From RBG-16-49-21 sp040768125 (GTDB lineage Bacteria > Spirochaetota > UBA4802 > UBA5550): DNA of 64,000 nucleotides. Both the position numbers and the translations under genes were made by a program. The notes below the pieces were generated by a model, which did not search any database, had not been told where the DNA came from, and saw only the letters and a program-made list of their open reading frames with translations. Where the stretch lies: assembly GCA_040768125.1 (NCBI GenBank), contig JAXGNG010000002.1:186001-250000 (forward strand), given 5' to 3'. Positions 44,807-52,322 of the stretch are shown in pieces (the stretch's first letter is position 1; every line of letters starts with the position of its first letter).

Positions 44807-47202
44807 GATTTACCTCGCAGTGCCTTTTCCGCAATGTTCCTGATATTCTCAATGATGTCCCTGACCGTGACGCCCGCGAGCGAGTCCCGGGCTGTCTCCG
44901 CGGAGGCGCCTTCCTCCATCTCCTCCGTGCCCGTGATCATGGCCTTCAGGTTGCTGAACACCGTGTGCCCCGTGGTGATAAGGTAGAGGTGCACGGCCAG
45001 GAATGTGATGAAGAGCCAGGCGAAGAAATTATGCACCGGGGCGATCAGGGTGAGCCCCCCGACGGCGGATGAGAATCCGGGCCATACCGACACGAGCCAC
45101 ATCATGATGCCCGTCACGATCTGGACCGGGAAGAGGACGTTCAGCAGGGCGAAATAGGTCACCTGCTGCAGGGGGTTGAGCTTCCGCTCCGCCGTTTTCT
45201 CGAATGGGTGTCCCGTACCCCTGAAGATGCCGTAGATGTAGTAGGCCGCCTGTACCAGGACCTCGCCGCGGAAGCCCCTGCGCACGCGGATATACTGCAT
45301 GATCTCCCCGGTCGCCAGGTGGTAGAAGAGCGACAGGGCCGCGTTCAGGGTCACCAGGGCGGCGAAGAAATTGTGCACGTCCACGGCGTTATCGAAGCCC
45401 ATGAGGGCGAAGCTCCCCGCGTAATGCACCTCCAGCCCGGTAATGATGAGCACGATGACCGACAGGGCCATCCCCCAGTGCCAGATCCGTTCGTACAGGG
45501 CGTACACCTTCACGCGGATGACGGTCCCGTGTTTTCCCTCGGTTCCCCGATGTGCCAGGTAGCGCAGCGCGCCGTGGCCCGCCGTTCCCGCCACGGACAT
45601 CGCCAGGATGAGGATGCCCAGCACGTTCAGCCAGGTGTGGCTGCTGTACCCGAAGACATAGCGGTTGGTGACCTTCCCGTCCTTCACGAGGCGCGTGCCT
45701 GTGGTCCCCGCCTTTATGGCTCCGTCCAGGTGGAAGGCGAGTCCTCCCATCTCGGCGATATCGCCCGTTGCCACCGCGGCGCCCGAAGGGATGAAAGACG
45801 CGAGCTCGACATCCGCGCCGAACCGTGACGCGCCGGAATGGCACGCCAGGCAGTCGGTCGTAAGGGATTTCTCATGGGCGATTCCGTGGTTGACCCGGTA
45901 CGGCTCGGCGGTCCCCCTGATCGCCGGGTCCTTGACCCCCGCCGCGGCCAGGCGCCTTCCGATGCAGTCGACCTTGGCCTTCGTGTCGAGTTTCAGCTCA
46001 CCGCGCTCTATGTCGCCGCTCCCGTCCGCGTCGAAGGCCCCGATCACGTCGTCATGGTACTTTTTACCATCAAGATACGCCTTCCTGACGACACTGAATG
46101 GCACGTCCTTCCCGCCGTTCCCGGTCCATCTCCAGCGGACCATGAGGTTCACGGGGGATACGCCGTCCTTCACGCCGGTGATCTCCTCCGTCCCGGGCTT
46201 CTTCTCGTTATGAGAGAGGAGGAACGGCTGGAACCCCTCGGTGTACGCGGTGTTGAGGTTGGCGCCGTTCGCGGTGTCGCGCCCCCGGAACTCGTAGCGC
46301 GGCCCCCCCTCCGCGGTGATGACCGTCTCGTCGACCGATTTCAGGGCGGGGCCGTAGAGCCTCGGCACGTGGCACGACTGGCATGAGAGCACCGCGAAGT
46401 GTCGGTCATGGTAGGGAAGGAAGTCGTGCGCCTTCTCCGGGGAGTGACACGTCCGGCAATCGGCGTGGAGGAGCCGGTGGTCCGGGATGTAGAGATACTT
46501 CCCTATCGAGCTGGACTTGCGCGGGTCGTTGGAAAGGTGCGCCTGGTCGGAGACCCGCGTCTCGGCGCGCCGGGGGTCGTTCCTCGTGAAGTGGCACGAT
46601 ACGCACATCACCTCTCGCTGGAGGTGCACGTCCCAGGGATACTGGAGGGTCTCCCGGTCCTTGATATTGATCAGCGAATCGGAGATGTTCTCCGGGGATA
46701 GGATCTCCCCTGTTTTGCACGTCACCCGGAAGCACTTGCCCCCCTCGTAATTCACGAGGGCGCCGGGGAAATCCTCCGGGATGAAGACCTCTTTGCCCTT
46801 CACCGAGCCCACGCCGTGGCAGGCCAGGCAGTTCGCATTGGAGGGCACCCGTATCTTGATGGCGTCGCGGTCGACCGTCCCGTCGGGATTGATGGTCCCC
46901 GGCGCCAGGGTTATTTTTCCCCCGTCGACGTGGCACGCCGAGCATTCGATTTTCGCCATGTCGGTGTAGTGGCTGTTGTGGGCGTTGATGTATTCGGCGT
47001 TGTGGCATTCCCCGCAGGTGCGCTCCTCCGAAAGGGCCGCGGGGTTGACGGTCCTGTTTCCCGCCCTGTCAAGGGGTAGAAACTCCGGGTGCATGACGTA
47101 GCACTTGGGGCAGGTCATCTTTTTCTGCGGCTCGCCGAATCCGGCGTAGACCGAGAGTGCCAGGGCGGCCACGGCGGTTATAAAGTAGCTGTACTTTATC
47201 AT
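44803..47202 (-). CDS. Multihaem cytochrome c fused to cytochrome b561-type membrane domain
   Basis: 799 residues. Signal peptide, then C-P-K-C-Y (31-35) and seven C-x-x-C-H haem sites: C-G-E-C-H (63-67), C-S-A-C-H (87-91), C-L-A-C-H, C-V-S-C-H, C-R-T-C-H, C-Q-S-C-H and C-L-A-C-H before about residue 480. The first motif lacks the His, so it may bind something else. From about 530 a four- to five-helix cytochrome b domain carries likely b-haem His in W-H-W, D-V-H-N, Y-H-L, V-H-N-F and V-H-L. It would pass electrons between the quinone pool and periplasmic haems, most likely serving the octahaem cytochrome encoded just upstream. Overlaps neighbours by 4 bases on both sides. Confidence 0.85.
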   Translation of the reverse strand: MIKYSYFITAVAALALSVYAGFGEPQKKMTCPKCYVMHPEFLPLDRAGNRTVNPAALSEERTCGECHNAEYINAHNSHYTDMAKIECSACHVDGGKITLAPGTINPDGTVDRDAIKIRVPSNANCLACHGVGSVKGKEVFIPEDFPGALVNYEGGKCFRVTCKTGEILSPENISDSLINIKDRETLQYPWDVHLQREVMCVSCHFTRNDPRRAETRVSDQAHLSNDPRKSSSIGKYLYIPDHRLLHADCRTCHSPEKAHDFLPYHDRHFAVLSCQSCHVPRLYGPALKSVDETVITAEGGPRYEFRGRDTANGANLNTAYTEGFQPFLLSHNEKKPGTEEITGVKDGVSPVNLMVRWRWTGNGGKDVPFSVVRKAYLDGKKYHDDVIGAFDADGSGDIERGELKLDTKAKVDCIGRRLAAAGVKDPAIRGTAEPYRVNHGIAHEKSLTTDCLACHSGASRFGADVELASFIPSGAAVATGDIAEMGGLAFHLDGAIKAGTTGTRLVKDGKVTNRYVFGYSSHTWLNVLGILILAMSVAGTAGHGALRYLAHRGTEGKHGTVIRVKVYALYERIWHWGMALSVIVLIITGLEVHYAGSFALMGFDNAVDVHNFFAALVTLNAALSLFYHLATGEIMQYIRVRRGFRGEVLVQAAYYIYGIFRGTGHPFEKTAERKLNPLQQVTYFALLNVLFPVQIVTGIMMWLVSVWPGFSSAVGGLTLIAPVHNFFAWLFITFLAVHLYLITTGHTVFSNLKAMITGTEEMEEGASAETARDSLAGVTVRDIIENIRNIAEKALRGKS

Positions 47203-48632
47203 CTGGCCCCTCCCGGCGCGAGCTTCTCGCGGCCCCCCGAGTCAAGCGGGTCGTCAGGGTATCCCAGGGCGTTCCAGTCCATGCGCGGCTCCGGGCCGTG
47301 GCAGTCGTTGCACCGCAGGGCCTTGTCACCGGCGGTGACCATGTGCGACAGGGGCCAGTACATGTCGGTGCGGGTGAAACCGTAGCTGCCGCTGTAGCGT
47401 ATGCCCGATATCTCCTCCGAGAGCCTGAAGGCCTTGTCCCAGTTGAATTCGCTCCAGTAGCCCCCCTCGCCGGCGGTGACGGGCTGCAGCAGGTGCCGGT
47501 ACACCCTGTCGTAGGGCTGGATGGCGCGGTGGACCTTGAAGGGCCATATCTTCGCCGAGGGGTCCCTGACGCTCCCCAGGGGCGTGTTAAGCTCGGTGAC
47601 CTTCGAGGGGTCGATGGTGTCATTCCAGAGGTAGCGCTCCACCTTCATGTTGAACCAGTAGTATTCGGGGACCAGGTTCTTGCCGTAGGTGAATTCACCC
47701 TTGATCCTCAGGTACTCGTGGGGGTCGTCCTTTCGTGCGAAGTTGCCGGCCTTGGACCAGTCCCAGAAGGTCTTGGTCGCCGCCTTGCGCGCGTACCTCG
47801 GGATGTGGCAGGTCTGGCATGCCACGGCGTTCACGTGGGTGTTGATCCTGCTGTCCTTGTGGGGCTTCTCGTCGTGGCAGTCCGTGCAGCTGATCCCGTT
47901 CCGGTTGTCGACGCTGACGGAATAGGAGGCCCCCTTGATATTATGGTGTTCCGTCACGTGGCAGTCAATGCAGAGCATGTCCTTGCTCATGTGTATGTCA
48001 AGGTCCGCGTAGGCGTTGAGGAGGCTCTCGTCCAGGTCGCCGTGCTTGACCCCCATCCCGCCCCCGCCGTAGTTGTGGCAGAGCGCGCAGTTGTTGCGCT
48101 TCGGGTAGCCCACGTTCTTCGCCACGGCCTGGAGGTCAACCCCCTTGCTCGGCATGCCGTAGTCACCCTTGGTGTAGGTTCCCGACCAGTCATGGCACAC
48201 CAGGCAGTCCACGTTCTCCGCATTGGAAAAATCGAAGGAGGCGTCCTTCCACCCGTACCCGGCGTGGCAGCTGTTGCAGGACCTTTCGTTTCCCTGTACG
48301 CCGATGCAGTAGTTGTTGCCCAGGTTCTTTTTCCCGATGCTGAAGGTCCCCTTTTTCCCGGGTATCTTCACCCCGGACCGCTCCCACCGCCAGTGCGCGG
48401 TCTTCATGAAGTCATCGGCCGCCTCCTCGTGGCAGGAGAGGCATTTCCTGGTCACGTCCTGGGGCGTCCGGAATGTCTCGTTTATGACGGGGGCGTGGTT
48501 GAAGTGTGGCCTGAAGCGCGGCACCCTGTCCCAGGGATCCTTCGCGTTCCCCTTCGAGCAGGACACGTGGGTCGCCGCGAGGACCAGCACCATAATAGAA
48601 AGCGTTGAGAAGGCCGGCATTCTCTTCTTCAT
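47199..48632 (-). CDS. Octahaem cytochrome c, tetrathionate-reductase family
   Basis: 477 residues with a signal peptide (lipobox-like V-S-C-S) and eight C-x-x-C-H motifs (C-L-S-C-H, C-N-S-C-H, C-L-V-C-H, C-A-L-C-H, C-I-D-C-H, C-T-D-C-H, C-Q-T-C-H, C-N-D-C-H). Size and haem number fit the octahaem tetrathionate reductase family of periplasmic enzymes, which reduce tetrathionate and also nitrite or hydroxylamine in vitro. First gene of a four-gene operon with a cytochrome b/c electron donor and two YeeE/YedE sulfur transporters, which supports a sulfur-anion substrate. That substrate is inference from context. Confidence 0.87.
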   Translation of the reverse strand: MKKRMPAFSTLSIMVLVLAATHVSCSKGNAKDPWDRVPRFRPHFNHAPVINETFRTPQDVTRKCLSCHEEAADDFMKTAHWRWERSGVKIPGKKGTFSIGKKNLGNNYCIGVQGNERSCNSCHAGYGWKDASFDFSNAENVDCLVCHDWSGTYTKGDYGMPSKGVDLQAVAKNVGYPKRNNCALCHNYGGGGMGVKHGDLDESLLNAYADLDIHMSKDMLCIDCHVTEHHNIKGASYSVSVDNRNGISCTDCHDEKPHKDSRINTHVNAVACQTCHIPRYARKAATKTFWDWSKAGNFARKDDPHEYLRIKGEFTYGKNLVPEYYWFNMKVERYLWNDTIDPSKVTELNTPLGSVRDPSAKIWPFKVHRAIQPYDRVYRHLLQPVTAGEGGYWSEFNWDKAFRLSEEISGIRYSGSYGFTRTDMYWPLSHMVTAGDKALRCNDCHGPEPRMDWNALGYPDDPLDSGGREKLAPGGAR

Positions 48633-48676
48633 GTGTGTGCCTCTGTGGTGAGTGTGCGCGGATTTTCCCGGATTGC

Positions 48677-48704
48677 AAAACCTCCGGCGGGAACTCGCCG
48701 GAGG
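48677..48704 (-). terminator. Rho-independent terminator after the peroxiredoxin gene
   Basis: A 9-bp perfect stem CCTCCGGCG/CGCCGGAGG (48681-48689 and 48696-48704), followed on the minus strand by TTTT (48677-48680). It lies between the peroxiredoxin stop and the octahaem gene start, separating the two leftward units. Confidence 0.85.
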
Positions 48705-48748
48705 GCTTCTATGGATAGATGGAGTGTCTGTAACCTGTGCAGGCGCAT

Positions 48749-49216
48749 CTATTTTTTGTTAAGTTCGTCCAGTATCGCGAGTATATCGCCGTTTTCAGGA
48801 ATGTCGGACATCGAACTTCCGTAATGCTTGTAGCGAATCATGCCGCTTTTGTCCACGATCAGCTGCGCGGGCATACGGCCCAGTTTGAAGATCTTGACCT
48901 GCTGGCCGTAGAGCTTTGATACGATGTGGTCAGGGTCCGCGAGTCCGACGAAGGGCATGTCGTGCTCGCGCCACCATTTTGAGAAGGCTTCCTCGCCTTC
49001 CGGCCCGATGGCGATGACCTCGGCTCCCCGTTTCACGAATTCATCGTAGTCCTGGCGCAACTGCGCCATGTGCCTGCGGCAGTATGGTCACATGAAGCCG
49101 CGGTTAAACACGAGGACAACGGTCCTGATGCCCCTGTAATCCGAAAGCCGTATCGGCTGTCCGTTGCTGTCCTTGAGCTGGAAATCAGGCGCGGGTTTCG
49201 GATCGATTGGTTCCAT
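48749..49216 (-). CDS. Peroxiredoxin-like selenoprotein (in-frame UGA, U-P-Y-C motif)
   Basis: 155 residues if the in-frame TGA at 49088-49090 (codon 43) is read as selenocysteine. The ATG at 49216 has a strong AGGAGG site 6 bases upstream. The frame reads M-E-P-I-D-P-K-P-A-P-D-F-Q-L ... L-V-F-N-R-G-F-M, then UGA, then P-Y-C-R-R-H-M-A-Q-L-R-Q and the rest of an AhpC/TSA-type thioredoxin fold (A-E-V-I-A-I-G-P-E, M-P-F-V-G-L-A-D-P-D, P-A-Q-L-I-V-D-K-S-G). The UGA sits exactly at the peroxidatic Cys, with Cys46 as the partner, giving U-x-x-C. A hairpin just downstream fits a bacterial SECIS. It would reduce peroxides or disulfides in the cytoplasm. The alternative, a nonsense mutation in a former Cys codon (TGC or TGT to TGA), is possible but would have to hit the one codon where Sec is chemically favoured. 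Confidence 0.85.
49053..49090 (-). promoter_or_regulatory. Candidate bacterial SECIS hairpin after the UGA
   Basis: On the minus strand UGA (49088-49090) is followed after 25 bases by the apical loop AGUU, closed by the perfect stem UGGCGC/GCGCCA (arms within 49053-49068). A short stem with a G early in a small loop, 16-37 bases from UGA, is the pattern for bacterial Sec insertion. Confidence 0.65.
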
Positions 49217-49590
49217 GGCGTCCTCCTTCCTGTCTCGTGATGGAACCTAGGGTGACCCAACGCGCCGCCTCTGTCCATCACTTTTTCAAAGGATCGATCC
49301 TTCATCTACACAGTCTTGTCTTACGGCTGCGAACTCTTCCGGAGCACAGCCTGGGATTCATACCAGAAGCCGCCTGTTTTATTATCGTGAAGAGCAGAGC
49401 TTCTGGCACTCCCTTGAGAAGAGTGCTAAAAGATAGGAATTGAAACGGTGTTGGTTACTACCCGGTAACCCAGTGAAGGGACGAATTTTCATTACGTGCG
49501 GGTAATGACGGTGCGGGGCGCCGGCAAAGGCGCCCCGCAGTGTATCGGCTTCGCCGCTTTTCTGCCATGCATGGCACGCACGGCGCGACT
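49217..49590. other. Intergenic region with GC-rich hairpin
   Basis: About 370 bases without a convincing gene. TGCGGGGCGCC (49512-49522) and GGCGCCCCGCA (49529-49539) form an 11-bp hairpin beyond the end of the leftward gene at 49591; there is no T run, so terminator function is uncertain. Confidence 0.4.
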
Positions 49591-50976
49591 TCACATGGCG
49601 TAGCTGTCGTTGATCCTGAAAAGGACCCCGATGTTCAGCTGACCGTATATGCCCAGGCCATGGTTTTGGTCGTTCGCCTTCTTCCTCGGGTCAGGGAAAA
49701 ATATATCGGGAAGTCCGACGGAGCTCGGCACGACGTCATTGGATTTAATGACGGTATATTCCGTATACCGGTAGGAATAGAGCGCCCTGCAGCTCCCCGA
49801 AAAGGTGAGGGTCACCAGCTTGCCCAGATTGATATTCAGCCCCAGTACCACTCCCAGGCCTCCGGAAAAACCAAGGTAGAGCTTTTTATCGAAGCCGGTT
49901 ACCAGCTTCAGGACGATGTCGGGCCCCAGCCAGAACCGGACCAGGGGGGTCCGCACCAAGCCGAAGCCGATTGCCTGGGAAAGGTCGATGGACATCGGCC
50001 TGACGAGGTCCTTGCCGCGGTAATACCTGGTGACGGTGGTGTTCGCGGTAGTGCCGAGCAGGTTATTCACGAAACCGACCATGGGCCGCCTGGTGTACCT
50101 GAAGTTGTAATCCTGGGCGAGGTGTATGGACGTCCGGTAGTTCATCAGGACATTCTTCGCCGCGGCCGTGTCGATGATGATCCCCCCGCCGGCATTCCCC
50201 GCCATGCCGCTTTTACCGTTCCACCACTGCTGCCCGATGCCGGCGGAACCGAAGGGGCCCAGGGCCAGGGAGATTTTGCCTTTTTCGGTCTTTCCTCCGG
50301 CATCGTCATCCTTGTATACCGGCGGCGTCTCGCCCTTCCTGAGTGACGTCGCCTTCACCTCGTTGCTCGGAGGGGATTCGTAGTTGTCGTTGTCCACGAG
50401 GCGCACCTGGAACTCGTAAGCTGTGCCCTCCTTGACGCCCCTGCGAACCTCTGCCTGGGGAGCGTAGGATTCCGCCACGGCCCTGTAGGGCTCGTCGCCT
50501 TCCCTCATGTAAACGACGAATTTCTTCACCGAGCCCAGGGGCTTGTTCCATTTCAGCAGGAAGCCGCCCCTGATGAGCCTGGCGACAAGCTGGCTCGGAC
50601 GCTTTCTGGCGGTGAAGCTGATCTGGTCTTTCGGTATCACCTGCTCGTCGGGGTCATAGAGCTTTTTTCGGATGGTAAACTCCTTGCGGCTTTCGTTCAC
50701 GATGAAACCCTCGAAGTTCTCTCCGTTGGTGAGCTGGATCACCGACTTGGACAGGAAATCCTCCGAATACAGGGTGCGCAGGATGTTCGCCCTGGGCACG
50801 ACCCTTGTATCCCCTTCGGGCAACACGAGGGTCACGGCCTCCTTGTTTTCAGCCTGCACCCTGCCGGAGATGATTTTCCCGTCCTTGAGAAAGACATGTT
50901 CGGCCCGGGCGGTGACGGCGAGGGCGATGGCACAGCCCGCGGTGAGTATCGCGATAAGTGGACGACGGTATCTCAT
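49591..50976 (-). CDS. Exported LSm-like/Fn3 protein with probable outer-membrane barrel
   Basis: 461 residues from the ATG at 50976, 9 bases after AAGGAG (an ATG at 50985 is too close to it). Signal peptide ending near A-V-T-A-R-A. Two LSm-like strand repeats (V-F-L-K-D-G-K-I-I-S-G-R-V and I-Q-L-T-N-G-E-N-F-E-G-F-I) in the first 110 residues, a fibronectin III-like domain (about 130-215), then a Gly-rich linker and a beta-rich region to a C-terminal aromatic-containing end, as in outer membrane proteins. Function unknown. Next to and co-oriented with the FecR lipoprotein, which also has a related G-R-V-I-K-G motif. Confidence 0.65.
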   Translation of the reverse strand: MRYRRPLIAILTAGCAIALAVTARAEHVFLKDGKIISGRVQAENKEAVTLVLPEGDTRVVPRANILRTLYSEDFLSKSVIQLTNGENFEGFIVNESRKEFTIRKKLYDPDEQVIPKDQISFTARKRPSQLVARLIRGGFLLKWNKPLGSVKKFVVYMREGDEPYRAVAESYAPQAEVRRGVKEGTAYEFQVRLVDNDNYESPPSNEVKATSLRKGETPPVYKDDDAGGKTEKGKISLALGPFGSAGIGQQWWNGKSGMAGNAGGGIIIDTAAAKNVLMNYRTSIHLAQDYNFRYTRRPMVGFVNNLLGTTANTTVTRYYRGKDLVRPMSIDLSQAIGFGLVRTPLVRFWLGPDIVLKLVTGFDKKLYLGFSGGLGVVLGLNINLGKLVTLTFSGSCRALYSYRYTEYTVIKSNDVVPSSVGLPDIFFPDPRKKANDQNHGLGIYGQLNIGVLFRINDSYAM

Positions 50977-50997
50977 GCTGCGCATCTCCTTGATATG

Positions 50998-51969
50998 TTA
51001 TTCCGCTGCCGCGGAGGTTTTTATCTCATCTTCCGCGACCGTTTCCACGCCGCCGGGGGTCAATATCCGGTAGGTTTCACCCCGGGACAGGATCGCCCCT
51101 TTTATCACGCGGCCGTTGTAGAGCGTGACCTCGTCGACGCGGTTGAACACCTCGCGGATTTCATCGATCGAGCGCGACGGTTTGGCCAGGAGGGCCTTGA
51201 TCCGTGACTGCTGGTCCTGCGTGTAATGACCGATGCCCTTCCGGATGACCGACTCGATCTCTTCAACAGATTTCTTTTCGATGTCCTCGATGATGGGCAC
51301 CGTGCCGAAATTTTTCAGCTCCTGCTTCTCGTCCCTGGTGATGTCGCGCACGTTGATTGCCAGCGCCGCCTCTTCCCCTGCCGACAGTGGCGCCTGGGCC
51401 TCTACGACGGCGGTTTTCCCCGCCTCGGTCACGACCTCTTCCTTTGAGACGGCGCTTTCGTCGGCCGCCAATCCCGTTTCATCCTGGCGGGACGCCCTGA
51501 CTCCAACTTTCCCCTCGTCCACGGCGACCTGCGTCACGCCTTTCCTGTAGCTGACGCTGAACCGTGTTCCGCGCACGCCAGCGATGGCCGTCGGGGTCTT
51601 CACGTTCAGGCCCGAGGATTCACTCTTCACCAGCCTCGTCAGCACCTGGCCATCTTTGAGGAAAAGCTCGCGGCTTTTTTCCCCCGAGGCGAGGATTTTG
51701 AAAGACGTATTCTCATAGATCTGGACCGTGCAGTCGTTTGAAAACTGCACCACGGCCATGGATGCCGGACCGGTTACGATCGTATCGGGTTCCCTGACCG
51801 CATCTTTGACGTTACAGGCCGCGGGCTCCTGTCCCTGGTGCTGGATCTTGACCGATCCGAGGGTGAAGGTAACCACGCCGGCTCCCGTATCCTCTTTTTT
51901 GCATCCATATGCGGCTACGATGGCGATTGCAAGTACGATCATCATCATTTTTCCAGGTGTGTGTTGCAT
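50998..51969 (-). CDS. FecR-domain lipoprotein
   Basis: 323 residues, ATG after GGAGGG. Signal peptide with lipobox A-Y-G-C-K. The FecR-type domain (about 75-165) has V-Q-F-S-N-D-C-T-V-Q-I-Y-E-N-T-S and V-K-T-P-T-A-I-A-G-V-R-G-T-R-F-S-V. A charged helical region and a C-terminal L-Y-N-G-R-V-I-K-G-A-I-L-S-R-G strand motif follow, like the one in the next gene. In many bacteria such proteins sense or scaffold envelope structures. No sigma factor or TonB receptor lies beside it, so classical iron signalling is not supported. Separated from the LSm/Fn3 gene by 21 bases, so one operon. Confidence 0.8.
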   Translation of the reverse strand: MQHTPGKMMMIVLAIAIVAAYGCKKEDTGAGVVTFTLGSVKIQHQGQEPAACNVKDAVREPDTIVTGPASMAVVQFSNDCTVQIYENTSFKILASGEKSRELFLKDGQVLTRLVKSESSGLNVKTPTAIAGVRGTRFSVSYRKGVTQVAVDEGKVGVRASRQDETGLAADESAVSKEEVVTEAGKTAVVEAQAPLSAGEEAALAINVRDITRDEKQELKNFGTVPIIEDIEKKSVEEIESVIRKGIGHYTQDQQSRIKALLAKPSRSIDEIREVFNRVDEVTLYNGRVIKGAILSRGETYRILTPGGVETVAEDEIKTSAAAE

Positions 51970-52322
51970 GGTGACCCTCCAGATGGATACATTAAAAGTA
52001 GCTAATTGAATATAACAAGTAGATGGTTACTAATCCATAGGTTTATTGATTTAGCAATCGATTTTTTTATATTCTGAGGTCATCCATGGCATCGGCACGG
52101 ATTCAATCACGCACAGCGGGGAAGCGTGCCCGGGGAGGGGCGTATGCTTCGATACGCGCTCCGAAAACCCACCAGACGGCAAAATTATTTCCGTGTGACG
52201 TAAAAGGCAATATTCGATTGCAATTATTCGCGCCGCGGTCTATGCTTCACCCATCCCGGTCCATGGCAAGCCTCCCGGGCATGGCGTCCCGAAGGGCCGG
52301 TACGATCCAGTAGGAGCTACAG
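51970..52322. other. Intergenic region between divergent genes
   Basis: About 350 bases between the leftward FecR gene and the rightward kinase. AT-rich near 51990-52080, then GC-rich. No gene, repeat or confident promoter seen; AGGAG precedes 52323. Confidence 0.3.

Noticed and set aside
47298..48608. 436-residue open frame antisense to the octahaem cytochrome
   Set aside because: The sense strand has eight haem motifs; the antisense product has no domain.
48749..49069. Short peroxiredoxin starting at the internal Met after the TGA
   Set aside because: It would lack both active-site residues and has no ribosome site; the frame upstream of the TGA codes the missing N-terminus behind a strong site.
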